NCBI GenBank assembly: GCA_964392325.1 | Contig: CAYMPJ010000012.1 | Location: 46,203-110,202, forward strand | Direction of reading: 5' to 3' | DNA: 64,000 nt | Source of the DNA: CALLPQ01 sp964392325 | GTDB lineage: Bacteria > Pseudomonadota > Alphaproteobacteria > Caulobacterales > Parvularculaceae | Shown: positions 49,801 to 55,505 of the stretch, in pieces | Position numbering within the stretch: the first letter of the stretch is position 1 | Layout of the letters: each line of letters begins with the position of its first letter | The notes under the pieces: model-generated | The model's input: the letters and a program-made list of their open reading frames with translations, nothing else | Told to the model about the DNA's origin: nothing | Database searches by the model: none | Made by a program: the position numbers and the translations under genes

Positions 49801-50170
49801 CATCAAATACAATTTCATGAGAGGTTATTGGCGTACCTAAAAATGTTGCCCCATTAAATGTTACACCATCATCAATTTGACCCGATGGACCACCATCGGC
49901 CCCGTTGGTAGGCAGTATTAAATCAACAAATGGAACAAAACCAACATCGGCATCTGGCGGACCCGTTACATCATTGTCGAAAGTAATCGTGGCGCTAAAA
50001 TCATTGCCGAGAGACACCTCTGATGGAACATCAATTGACGCTGTAGGTTCAGCGGTCAACAAAATCCGATCTTCTAGCAACTCGACATGCGGTGCTTGCC
50101 ATGTGGAATTTAATAGCCGCGATTTGGTTATGGCGGTTTTCTGGCGTGACAACAGTGTGGACAATATCAT
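34856..50170 (-). CDS. Giant repetitive surface protein/adhesin with LEPR-XLL-like N-terminus
   Basis: One uninterrupted 5,104-codon frame. Residues 1-42 lack a Sec signal; they hold a basic stretch and then ELLEDRILLTAEP, an LEPR-XLL-like motif seen at the start of very large repetitive proteins. The bulk is about thirteen units of roughly 300 residues, each pairing a DUF11-like beta-sandwich segment (GDAGD...TY...AGSV...L.I...L) with a second one (VGEQITY, ITDQLPF, DSDGDGIDDLLTFDFGD). The last holds a calcium-type DxDGDGxxD loop. The final ~225 residues begin ASRFNRAQLIASEAIS and include an Ig-like segment (VNLTLVDRTGAIVAV) and an unstructured tail; I saw no RTX nonapeptides. Its ATG shares one base with the stop of the TolC-like gene (TAATG). 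It is probably a cell-surface or biofilm adhesin. Confidence 0.88.
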   Translation of the reverse strand: MILSTLLSRQKTAITKSRLLNSTWQAPHVELLEDRILLTAEPTASIDVPSEVSLGNDFSATITFDNDVTGPPDADVGFVPFVDLILPTNGADGGPSGQIDDGVTFNGATFLGTPITSHEIVFDASGQALHPLAVDASGNPLVVTGAPGDTLVVFELPFGSFAPGQTPVQIDVDLSLSDLADIDQDLDFQVRGGFALGTTPLDDPATDPSITQSSFTTTSITPALFTLEKFNNAPESETATGPNFERTYFIEIDVADGQTLENFIVTDALPDTIVYLGATTSGTILTEPGLNNVVPAGSLLEVDLGTIVGGAGVDAVIEIQYYVNDVDSAGNPVINPLSGDDTQTINDVRGTATFRPLDPRDPVANLVSDITVQDDILENLSLATQKSFVISDDQNVSGLSPGDTLLYTIDVQISDFFSIGDLVVDDLIPDGLVFNSGFTPQLSVTEGGVSLTGGPVSFGSSNFSTTPGATPGETELQFLLSQELIDRALSGGDGILQGGSVLGGGATTVSITYEASIQTDFVTPNSTGDTAVTQGDSLTNNVVTSGSIRDNTTLVQTGTEEDDSSSTATIVTGELNAKEVAYINGVAVPNGQQNIQVGDTVTFRLSYDLPQSSIEDLVINDFLPLPVFDVAEVNPALLDFTPNPTDTPPPAGGISIGGGDTFVQLMDSAGNSVGTPTLSIDNASNSFSLDYGDFQSDTPQASRIEFLVTVTVNDVDFADGLLLTNQASASEANSGETTAPTNAIVNFVFTRPELEITKGIIATDRADVSFSGSVGPTGFTAPGASGARFGSTITSADIDADPIDANLAGIDAGDIVSFAITVENTGSGVNGAFDVTIQDILPPGFTAAPSGLNLQVTDGDGNALSFTDANGANPGLFGDGIVLDDTASTGSLAGADAPSAAQGANIAIITYDLIATQDVGPEQSLDNTATITNYAAQNNGSDFADPDLSDIATISTLAPDVEKVVYDTSISETGNTVSSNARQDITLGEIITYRITYTLTEGTYQDLLLTDQAQNNAEGSIEILSGRIISVGSNITAASGGATPAVGQAADEIDDRDGDGVNDIARFTLGDIVNTGSDNIADGADEIVIEVVGRVNSTPTTQGGDTPNDTGDTLLNQGRIFYRDPIDDVTRSETDSVTIDVVEPDLVVTKLASVSSVDGGDAITYTIELDHSDDSTSAAFDIDLTDLLSDAGLNLVSGTVTVTGNGASDATIVTGNGAGDTIVDIDISSLLTTEMLTVTFDATVSSTAPIGGQLDNTVDIGYSSAPGATDEERFYTGSASTSVDVDGASISKTVISTNQTPTDDGQINPANPDLVIGEEVTYEIVVTLPEGQAPVTITDQLPLTPGLLGFVSAEIVAIGSNISGSGLSTGPVPPASVTDSNSDGIDDQVSLDFGVLDVAVNNSPQGVNDQIVIRVTGIVEDVVANTSGDTVSNVATVDFGNGEESANADIDIVEPDLNITKNRDIANPDAGDVVTFTVTLDHTAASTANAQDVLISDAIPAGVTLVPNSVSLVGPGTIISGNTPGDTSVSVDVGELDLAQDITLTYQVTIDDLVLFNTTITNTANLSFDSIEGPGGRSDTDSDNASVTTPGDVTFEKTLVDTSLTESSGNDVLIGEVLTYELRAVIDEGTTTLRITDQLPVVATGTVLQITSGSIVSVGSSITTQFSGAPVISDTDSVNGNDRIVFNFGTITNAGDNVVNAGDEVVVRVQAVVLDIAENSNGETSTNSASLEFSEGTLTDDVTVTIVEPELEIVKDSDITNPDAGDIVTYTVTVDHTTASTVAAQDVVITDAIPAGVTLVEGSVTIISGSGSVTQGNGAGETSVEITVGELALSEAITFTYEVSVDDLVAFGTDIINTANVNYDNVAGAGGRAESDSDDALITTTGDVTFEKDIFDTSSDGTAGSDVAIGEIVTYRLRATIDEGTTTLSIVDQLPVAGGAVLQVVNASVISVGSSISTQFSGAPVLSDTDGANGNDRVEFDFGTITNAGDNVFDSGDEIIVEVQALVIDIPVNASGEESTNNATLTFSEGSLSDSETVEIVEPDLVITKDRDIADPDAGDVVTFTVVLDHTAVSTGNAQDVVISDAIPAGVTLVPGSVLVTGPGVVTQGNIPGDSSVEVTIGELALSDDVVLTYQLVVDDATLFNTTITNTADVEFDSIPGDSPNERAGDDSDTATIVTAGDVTFEKSIFATSEDGTPGSAVAVGEIITYRLRAVVDEGTTTLNVVDQLPVTADDTVLQITNASVISVGASISTQFDGTPVITDSDGTDGNDRVEFNFGVITNAGDNVIDGGDEIILEVQAIVLDVPENVDGVISTNSATLTFSEGVLTDEVDVNIIEPELEIVKDRDIANPDAGDVVTYTVTVDHTTLSTANAQDVVVTDPIPAGVTLVPGSVVITSGSGSVTSGNGPSDGNVELSIGELGLTESVTFTYQVTVDNATRFNTTIDNIATVTFDGVEGAQGRSESDSDGASITTTGDVTFDKTIFDTSVAETTGSDVVVGEIITYHLTATVDEGSTAFSITDNVPVAASGGVLQILGGNVVSLGGGNITSSLVPTPVLVDNDGIDGADEITFNFGVITNPGDNVFNAGDEIIVAVQAIVLDVVENQSGDVLTNAAVLTTDSGVLMDSEFVEVVQAELDIQKDVFPFGAEPGDTVQYTITVEHTPASNAEAFNLSLEDLVSEPLLNIVPGTVVAVNSGTDTPTILSGNGATDTDLQVALESLELGETLTVTFDVEIDAAAPFSELLTNVADLDYETSPDGGRDLEDSDDTVVATLPLVLKTTTATDLGATGDSEFDSANDDVAVGETVTFEIELTFPEATVQNVILRDVLPTFSGQDVFDIVNVSTTIGSQLTTELPGTIVLSDTNGDGGDDRVDIDFGDIDNPRNDIINDDDRIVLTIEAQLLDVPGITASDIFTNQTVSTFDFGGPTETIEDFASIDVVEPVLDITKDISDTTADAGDTLTFTVEVFHDLSTTSDAFDILVTDLLPPDVTLVAGSVALSGAGAPNAVVSTGNTSGDTNVIVDATTLSRGERLIITYDAIVNAGVAAGQTITNTADLEYDSFPGAPGRTDSDTDDVVATVSDIEFSKEVLTTSLAETGDRAFDPSNPDLAIGETVTYRLSAVLPEGTSPIIVTDNLPFVPGILEFQNAVITLGGNLSSTSPGVGVGMDTNGDMIIDQIVFNFGDITNLADGVVDANDELTIDVTALVVDEPENTAGLTLTNTAELDFGLGSITDTADIDIVEPSLTFDKTANRTQGDAGDSITFSLEIQHDSDSGASAYDLAITDILGPGFTLVPGSVVFAGSGAGNANVISDIGTLEVDISQLDLGQTLTISYRATVDDTVRVTDALNNNASLGYDSAAGPGGRSETLSDFETFDIVGVPTFDKVIASTSQSETGDGEFDPDNPDVTVGEQITYDLIVTLPEGTGSVVITDQLPFGSGVIEFDGATIALGGNITTGLPGTVVTSDSDGDGIDDLLTFDFGDVVNTGDNVVNADDQIVITVTGTVLDVPVNAAGVVLTNQSTLNYEDGLSVVTDTASADIVEPVLTFDKGIDVTEGDAGDLITYTLDITHDGSSTGPAYDLVVNDTLGTGLNLVAGSVVISGSGAGNAVLVNDNGNLQIDISVLEQGQTISVTYEAIADDSVRVTDELINSATLDYDTAAGPGGRAFDLGDEEIFTVVGEPTLEKTIISTSLSDTGDAAFDPNNPDVNIDEQITYEIVATLPEGTSSIVITDQLPFGAGVISFDTATINLGGNITSTLPGTVVSSDSDGDGIDDLLVFDFGDVVNIGDNVIDDNDQIVITVVGTVEDVNSNAAGIVLTNESTLDFEDGLFSVSDTASVDVLGPVLTFDKGIDVTQGDAGDVITYSLSVAHDPASTGPAYDIVIADLLGAGLNLVAGSVTINGTGAPASVLVNDNGNLQIDASLLNLDETLTITYQAIADDSVRVTDQLINSATLDYDSAEGPGGRPASLSDEEIFTVVGVPTLEKTIISTSLPETGDGEFDPNNPDVTIGEQITYQIVTSLPEGTGSVVITDQLPFGSGVIEFDGATIALGGNITTGLPGTVVTSDSDGDGIDDLLTFDFGDVVNTGDNVVNADDQIVITVTGTVLDVPVNAAGVVLTNQSTLNYEDGLSVVTDTASADIVEPVLTFDKGIDVTEGDAGDLITYTLDITHDGSSTGPAYDLVVNDTLGTGLNLVAGSVVISGSGAGNAVLVNDNGNLQIDISVLEQGQTISVTYEAIADDSVRVTDELINAATLDYDTAAGPGGRTFDLGDEEIFTVVGEPTLEKTIISTSLSETSDGEFDPNNPDVTVGEQITYQIVTSLPEGTGSVVITDQMPFASGVIAFDSATITLGGNITTGLPGTVVASDSDSDGIDDLLTFNFGDVVNEGDNVVNADDLIVITVTGTIVDVPVNISGLELTNAATLDYENGLSVVTDSVSADIVEPALSFDKDVDITSGDAGDIATYSLQISHTSDSTAPAYDLSIVDQLGEGLTLLAGSVHITGTGSSNAVLISENGTLEIDISVLLPGETLNVTYQASIDDSVTVGDELVNEATLGFDSAQGPGGRTDSLEDRETIIVDGSPAFSKSILSTSLVETDNGEFNATIPDVTVGEQISYQLLITLLEGTTNVSVTDQLPIGNGVIALDGASVAFGNNITSTLPGTLLLIDSDGDGIDDQLTIDFGAVTNIGDNIADSNDQIVVTVTGTVADVTQNAAGITLTNQATADFGFISLSDNASVEIVEPILEVIKTIDDDELAPTEIGTYTVIVRHTDGSTATAADVVLSDLLNPQTTLVPGSVFVTGPDGAVVELGNGGFDNSIRVSIGALERGDELIITYQASVNTSGINPLEPVVNTAIVDFDTARGPGGREFTIEDEAAFDLAASRFNRAQLIASEAISSNRFFVGIDDADDYIENEIQIDPVYTGAATPNANVNLTLVDRTGAIVAVRSVTADVGGNWSVNLPLTEFNSAQNDIITNRFFERAELFESSTGLFNRSGSLLGSAPGIRDVGIGADTSGEVLSVQVSADRPSFENEPSDNANLRTYFTPAARGSEINGVNPNADIESIFGGRAEKLVDDLANATRNPLEFGVNKFNEEFLANSGLPNND
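37421..38095 (-). repeat. 675-bp perfect repeat, copy A (copy B at 39221-39895)
   Basis: Compared base by base, 37421-38095 and 39221-39895 are identical over 675 bp and sit exactly 1,800 bp apart, that is two repeat units. Identity stops abruptly on both sides (c/a at 37420/39220; t/a at 38096/39896), while the intervening unit is clearly diverged. This looks like recent gene conversion or duplication between alternate units. Confidence 0.93.
39221..39895 (-). repeat. 675-bp perfect repeat, copy B
   Basis: Partner of the repeat at 37421-38095, identical at every base over 675 bp. Upstream of it in the protein, the next ~100 bp differ at only a few positions. It lies inside the giant surface-protein gene. 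Confidence 0.93.
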
Positions 50171-52386
50171 TATTGTGTCCTTTCAAGTGTATAACCAGGC
50201 GTTCCATTTTTACTGACATTGCGTGCAACGCGATATCCGAGGCTTTGCAGATACTGCCCGCGAGTTCTCTCAAGATTGGCTTCGGAATATTTAAACGTAA
50301 CGATCGCTTCGCTGAGCTCGCCTTGTGCTAACAACAATCTTCTATTGGCTTCAAGCAACATATCCAAAAATACGATGCCATCATTTCCAACGCCGCGCTG
50401 CCAACGTTCTTTGAGAATGTCATAATCTTGCTGTGCAAGCTCTAGTGCGTCTTTACGTTGCAAAAACTCTTCATAAGCAACAGCATATTCATTGACTGAA
50501 ATTTCAGTTTCCAACTGCAGGCTGGTAACGGTTGTTTCTATTTGCCTGCGCTGCTGAAGCTCTTCCAAGCGACGTCTTTTATGCCGCGCTTTACGTTCAT
50601 CCCGGCCAATGGGCATAGAAAAACGAATTCCCACAAGGTAATCAGCTTCATTGCCATCTGTAAAAGCACCGCCAAAATTGAAATTATCTTCCCGGCCGTT
50701 TAACGAGCCTTCCAGAATAAGATCTAATTGCGGTAACGCTTCATTAGCTGATATCCCTTTGCGAATAATAGATGCTTTATGCTGATAGTTAGCCTGCATT
50801 ATCTCAGGTCTTCGCTCTATAGCTTGCTGAACCAAGTTTTCTATTGGCAGGTCCTTCCACACAATATTGGGTACATCCTGAGGAATAATTTCACGCGCCT
50901 GATTCTCACGAATATTAGGAGAACTAATAAGAGCACGAAGACGCGCCTCGGCATTGCGCACGGCATTACGCGCACGCACCAAGGACGAACGTTGTTCTGC
51001 TCGGGCCGCTTTTGCGCGCGTGACTTGTAGTCGCTGCGCATCAATTCCGCGGCGATTTTCGATACGATCAACTATATTATCTATACGTACAACTGATTGG
51101 GTCTCATTAATCGCGAACGCCCTGGCAAGATATAGATTCCAATATGCCCTGGCGACTTCAAGTAAATGATTTTCAGACTGACGACGAAACTCTTGAACCG
51201 CTACATCTGTTTCCAGTTTCGCAACATTATCGAGCGCACGGTTAAAGGAAAAACCGCCGCCTCTTAAAATAGGTTGTCTTACATTTAAAACAGTCCGGCT
51301 ACGTGATTGTTCTGCAGGATCAAACTCAATTAAATTTGTTTCAAGTGATGAAAATCGTTGCGACAATGTTACTTCAGCACCGCTGCGAACACGCTTTCGC
51401 ACACCAAATTCGGTCGCAAAATCATCCTCTCGTAATCGATCATCACCGGCTGTTTGCGCCAGGCTTGTCGTAGGAATGTCTCTGTCTTCATAACGCGCTT
51501 CCACAAAAACCTCAGGCTTGAATCGGCCCTCAGCCTCCAAAACCGATGTTTCACGAATAGCGGGAAGTTGTTTGAAGACTGCAATTTGCGGAGCATGTTT
51601 CGCAGCTTGCGACAATGCATCATCTAAAGATAATGCAAAGCGCCCATCACCAATATCCAAGCTAGCAGCAACTCCTTTGCCTTGATAAATATTGATAGGC
51701 GTTGCCTGATTTGCATCTTGACCTACATTCGAGGCCAACAAAGCACTTAAATCATTCTCTGAAGCGCTGGAGGACGTTTTGCTAATCTCTACTACACCCG
51801 ACGTCGAGTTAGCCAATTTTTCATCCGATTTTTTGCTAACTTGCTCCGGGACTTGAAGAACATCAGAACTATCTTTTTCTAATTGCGCAATATACTCGCC
51901 GCTCTTACCCGCGCCAATAAGGGCAATTTCTCCCTTATAAGTCTGCGATGTTTTAAAAGGAGTAGAACCAACAACAATCTCTTGATATTCGGAACCATCC
52001 TCGCGCCACGTCTTGGTGCCATTATCAAAGCGATTACCAAACACAGCACGTTTGGGCTCTAAAGCCTCTTCTACGTTTTCACCAATATCGGACAGTTGTT
52101 CGTATTCGCCCTCTCGCACACGAGAAGCCCCGAAAATGTTATGAGAATTTTTTCCGCACGCTCGGTCAAAATGATTTTTTTCTTCAGTATTAAGCTCACT
52201 GAAAAAACTGTTTTCTATCGTCTCAGCCTCTGCAACATTTTGACTTTTACCAAGAAGATATTTTTCACACTCTTGTTTGCTCGGCGAAACACTTTTCGTA
52301 TTTTCGTTATCCCATGCAATCGCTTCAGAGCTCACCATTATGCCAAGGACACTCACTAAGCTAAAATAAACAATCTTATTATTCAT
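50170..52386 (-). CDS. TolC-family outer-membrane factor with ~240-residue extra N-terminal region
   Basis: A 738-residue protein from the ATG at 52386 (a GTG four codons upstream is possible), with a signal peptide ending near SSEAIA. The C-terminal ~490 residues are an outer-membrane efflux/export channel: LSLDDALSQAAKHAPQIAVF at the start, VARAYWNLYLARAFAI, and ERRPEIMQANYQHKASIIRK at the second half repeat. Between the signal and this domain lie ~220 residues of Ser/Glu-rich sequence with two Cys (QECEKYLLG, DRACGKN), unusual since TolC proteins are about 450-500 residues. Its TAA overlaps the ATG of the giant adhesin by one base, so the pair is translationally coupled and the channel is very probably its exit pore. 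Confidence 0.88.
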   Translation of the reverse strand: MNNKIVYFSLVSVLGIMVSSEAIAWDNENTKSVSPSKQECEKYLLGKSQNVAEAETIENSFFSELNTEEKNHFDRACGKNSHNIFGASRVREGEYEQLSDIGENVEEALEPKRAVFGNRFDNGTKTWREDGSEYQEIVVGSTPFKTSQTYKGEIALIGAGKSGEYIAQLEKDSSDVLQVPEQVSKKSDEKLANSTSGVVEISKTSSSASENDLSALLASNVGQDANQATPINIYQGKGVAASLDIGDGRFALSLDDALSQAAKHAPQIAVFKQLPAIRETSVLEAEGRFKPEVFVEARYEDRDIPTTSLAQTAGDDRLREDDFATEFGVRKRVRSGAEVTLSQRFSSLETNLIEFDPAEQSRSRTVLNVRQPILRGGGFSFNRALDNVAKLETDVAVQEFRRQSENHLLEVARAYWNLYLARAFAINETQSVVRIDNIVDRIENRRGIDAQRLQVTRAKAARAEQRSSLVRARNAVRNAEARLRALISSPNIRENQAREIIPQDVPNIVWKDLPIENLVQQAIERRPEIMQANYQHKASIIRKGISANEALPQLDLILEGSLNGREDNFNFGGAFTDGNEADYLVGIRFSMPIGRDERKARHKRRRLEELQQRRQIETTVTSLQLETEISVNEYAVAYEEFLQRKDALELAQQDYDILKERWQRGVGNDGIVFLDMLLEANRRLLLAQGELSEAIVTFKYSEANLERTRGQYLQSLGYRVARNVSKNGTPGYTLERTQ

Positions 52387-52618
52387 GCGGAATTCCACTT
52401 TTAATACGTTAAATCACCCCGTGGATTGAGTAAAACAGCCAATTATTAACCTTAATATAATTTTAAAACGAACCCCAAAAATATTTTATGATTTATAATA
52501 ACATCCCTTTGCGGAAGGTTTTTATTGTTAATTATCTGTATACATATATTAAATTTTACCAAATAATTATTGCACTTCTATTAACCATAAATTCACCAAT
52601 CTCACCTTTCATGCGATT
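52387..52618. promoter_or_regulatory. AT-rich divergent promoter region of the export cluster, with CtrA-like boxes
   Basis: The region separates the leftward channel-adhesin operon from the rightward peptidase-adaptor operon and should hold promoters for both. TTAA-N7-TTAA, the CtrA spacing, occurs at 52452-52466. A TTAACCAT half-site begins at 52581. In DNA this AT-rich such matches can arise by chance, so control by CtrA is only a suggestion. Confidence 0.4.
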
Positions 52619-54673
52619 ATGACAAACATTAATTTGCCAGAATATCCGAAAATAAGCTCCCAAATCTCGGTCATTAGGCCAAAGATTCAGGAAAATTCCG
52701 AATACGTACTAACAAATTTACAATCGGGGAAGCACCTACGTTTATCACGAGAAGCCTATCGAATTGCAAGCAAACTTGATGGACGGCACAAACTCGAGGA
52801 CCTGGTAAATACGGATAATAATCTGGACGAATCCACGATCATGAATATAGTCGCCCTGCTCGCAGCGCATGGGTTGATTGAAAATTACAAGCAAGAAGCA
52901 TCAAGTCAAAAACCCACAACACTCAACGCCATTGAAACAAAATCCATGTCTTCACGGCACCCCTTACTGGATGCCAAAATTCTTTTGGTTAAAATTGATC
53001 CATATATCAATTGGGTTTTTACGAGTGCAGGATTTATTATATGGTGCACCCTTTTAGGGAGCGCAGGATTAATCATACTCTCAACGCCTGAAAAATCAGA
53101 TTCCATTTTTTCCTGGCTCACTCAAATGAGTATCCTTGATGGCGCAGCATTTACAATATTGATATTCTTCTCAAAGTTCGTTCACGAAATGGGTCATGCC
53201 TCAGCACTTCAGAGATTTGCAAACTTAGAAGGAATTGACCCAGGACCAATCACTGTAGGTGTTACACGATTTTTCTTTTTCTTATTACCCTACACTGACG
53301 CCTCAGCAAGTTGGCAGATATCATCCCCCAAAAAAAGGGCGATAATTGCATTTAGCGGCGTCTATTTTGAACTTTTTCTAGCCGCACTTGCAATTCTCAT
53401 TGCCGCATCAATATCAAACGAAGTTGCTAGAGCCATGCTGCATCAGTTTGCATTTATTGCAGGGGTATCCACGCTTCTTTTTAACTTAAATCCTTTTATT
53501 AAACTTGATGGATACCATATCTTGTCAGATATTTTGCAAACTCAAAATCTACAACCCCGCAGTATGGCGGAGATGGGTAAATTATCAAGAAAATTATTAT
53601 TTAAAAATCAAGACAACAATAAAGCCCATATGGTTTATGTACTATATTCTATTGGGTCATTTTTATTCCGCTGTATAGTCCTTACAGGAATTACAATTGC
53701 AGCTTACTTCTTATACCCTCCACTTGCTATATTCACCGCTTGCATTGCCATCAGCGCAGTAATTGTCCGCCCATTTGTTAAATTTCTCATTCAAAACAAA
53801 GAGCAATCATTTTCCAGAACCGGGGTGTTGGTTTTAATTTTACTAATAATTGCCCCGGTCCTCCCGGTACAAAACAATATAATTGTCTCTGGCATAATTG
53901 AAAATCAAACTTTACAAGATGTAATTCTACCTACTGGTACAATCGTTAAGTCTGATGACGATAAGTCTAATCCACATTTTGATAATCCTGAATTAGATCA
54001 AAATATCCAAGTAGCACAGTTGAATTTGGCAATTACCAGACTAAACTATCAAACAGCCATTGCGGAGCGCGACTCTCATGCAATAAAATTCAAAGAGTCA
54101 ATTCTTGCGGCGCAGGATCGATTAAAAAGACTAGAATATGATCGCACGCGCCTTACCATCACGGATCCTGAAAATACACTAACCTTTGAACCAGGGTTAA
54201 AGTTCTTAAATAAGCAGCATATTCCAGCAAATACTCCTGTCGGGGTTTTTCTTGACCCAGATCATGTGCGCCTAAAGCTATTTGTTCCGGAAACAAAAAT
54301 TGATCTATTGTCCGAGCCAGAGGCCAGCTACCCGGTCAAATATTGGTTAGATAATGAGACTCGCCCTCACCGAACAAGCATAAATTCAGCCAACTGGAAT
54401 TTTGTACAAAACCTTCCCTCAGCCGGCTTAACGCGTACGCATGAAGGAAAAATTTCAGTTGATCCAACTATTCCCGCTCAACTCATTCCCGCCCATCCGC
54501 ATTTCAGTACTTTTATAAGTTTGGGCTCAACGCCCACAAAAAAAGCAGTCCTTATACACGGTCAAACCGTTACCGCTGTTGTTTCTACCGGTTGGACCTT
54601 TCTTGCAAAAGCAATGTGGAATAATTTTACGACTAAGATCAACTCACAGATCGAGGAATTACAAAAACTATGA
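52619..54673 (+). CDS. PqqD-like / M50 zinc metallopeptidase / HlyD-like fusion
   Basis: A 684-residue inner-membrane protein. Residues ~15-92 look like a PqqD-type winged helix (TNLQSGKHLRLSREAYRIAS, then ALLAAHGLIENY), the fold that binds leader peptides in peptide-maturation systems. Residues ~125-415 are an M50 (site-2-protease-like) membrane domain. Its zinc motif HEMGH is at 189-193 and its NPFIKLDGYHI metal/active motif at 291-301. The last ~260 residues are periplasmic, with a coiled-coil hairpin (QLNLAITRLNYQTAIAERD) and an HlyD-like beta part. The layout resembles putative peptide zinc metalloproteases. It overlaps the next adaptor gene by ATGA. Confidence 0.85.
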   Translation: MTNINLPEYPKISSQISVIRPKIQENSEYVLTNLQSGKHLRLSREAYRIASKLDGRHKLEDLVNTDNNLDESTIMNIVALLAAHGLIENYKQEASSQKPTTLNAIETKSMSSRHPLLDAKILLVKIDPYINWVFTSAGFIIWCTLLGSAGLIILSTPEKSDSIFSWLTQMSILDGAAFTILIFFSKFVHEMGHASALQRFANLEGIDPGPITVGVTRFFFFLLPYTDASASWQISSPKKRAIIAFSGVYFELFLAALAILIAASISNEVARAMLHQFAFIAGVSTLLFNLNPFIKLDGYHILSDILQTQNLQPRSMAEMGKLSRKLLFKNQDNNKAHMVYVLYSIGSFLFRCIVLTGITIAAYFLYPPLAIFTACIAISAVIVRPFVKFLIQNKEQSFSRTGVLVLILLIIAPVLPVQNNIIVSGIIENQTLQDVILPTGTIVKSDDDKSNPHFDNPELDQNIQVAQLNLAITRLNYQTAIAERDSHAIKFKESILAAQDRLKRLEYDRTRLTITDPENTLTFEPGLKFLNKQHIPANTPVGVFLDPDHVRLKLFVPETKIDLLSEPEASYPVKYWLDNETRPHRTSINSANWNFVQNLPSAGLTRTHEGKISVDPTIPAQLIPAHPHFSTFISLGSTPTKKAVLIHGQTVTAVVSTGWTFLAKAMWNNFTTKINSQIEELQKL

Positions 54674-55494
54674 CCCGTTTATATTTTTTTCTAGCACTTA
54701 CATTTTCCTTTGTGCACTCCGCAACTGCCCAGAGCGTAGACGGAATTTTGGAGCCCGCTAAGGATATATACATTAAAACAACGGTCGATGGTATCGTCAC
54801 TCAGGTTGATGCCGATGAAGGCGAAATTGTCCGTCAAGGTTCTATCATTGTTAAATTTAATGATTCTGAACAGGAGGCAAAAGTTGCACTTGCAAAAACG
54901 ATCGCCAGCGCAACTTCAGCTGTGAGCGCATCAAGAGAGCGCGCATCCCAAGCAAAGCGCAAATATAAAGACCTACAAACAGCTATGAATAATGGCGCAG
55001 CTACGGAATGGGAAATTCTAGATGCGAAAACCAACGCAACTCTTGCCACTCTTGACCTTACAGCTGCGCAGGAAGAAAACACAGCCAATAAAAAACGCCT
55101 CATACTGGAAGAAACCATTCTAAGCCGTTACAGGTTTGAAGCCCCTTTTGCCGGTACGCTCTCCGAAATTTTCGTCACCGAGGGCCAATCAGTAAGTCGA
55201 GGCGACAACATAGCGCGTTTGATTAATACAAACACGCTCGAAATCGAAGCATATATCGAAGCCGAATTTTTCAATTATCTAGTTAAAGAAAAATCATACT
55301 CTGCAAAAGTCGCCGAACCTTTCAATCAATCGTTCACAGTCACATTATCCCATATTGATCCGGTCTTCGACCCCGCAACAGGATCTGTAAGAGTTGTGTT
55401 TACGGCCACGAACGACGAAGCATTGCCCGCCGGCACGAATGCAACCATTTCATTACTCGAAAAATCAGCCACTCATTTTCCGGAACAACCATAG
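54670..55494 (+). CDS. Periplasmic HlyD/RND-type membrane fusion protein
   Basis: A 274-residue adaptor with a cleavable signal (LALTFSFVHSATAQS). The first half-lipoyl segment is IKTTVDGIVTQVDADEGEIV. A coiled-coil hairpin of about 90 residues follows, and the second half-lipoyl segment is FEAPFAGTLSEIFVTEGQSV. A beta-barrel domain closes the protein. Such adaptors join an inner-membrane component to a TolC channel. It overlaps the upstream peptidase gene by four bases and precedes the larger adaptor by 11 bp, so all three are one operon. Confidence 0.88.
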   Translation: MTRLYFFLALTFSFVHSATAQSVDGILEPAKDIYIKTTVDGIVTQVDADEGEIVRQGSIIVKFNDSEQEAKVALAKTIASATSAVSASRERASQAKRKYKDLQTAMNNGAATEWEILDAKTNATLATLDLTAAQEENTANKKRLILEETILSRYRFEAPFAGTLSEIFVTEGQSVSRGDNIARLINTNTLEIEAYIEAEFFNYLVKEKSYSAKVAEPFNQSFTVTLSHIDPVFDPATGSVRVVFTATNDEALPAGTNATISLLEKSATHFPEQP

Positions 55495-55505
55495 CGAGCC
55501 AGCCC

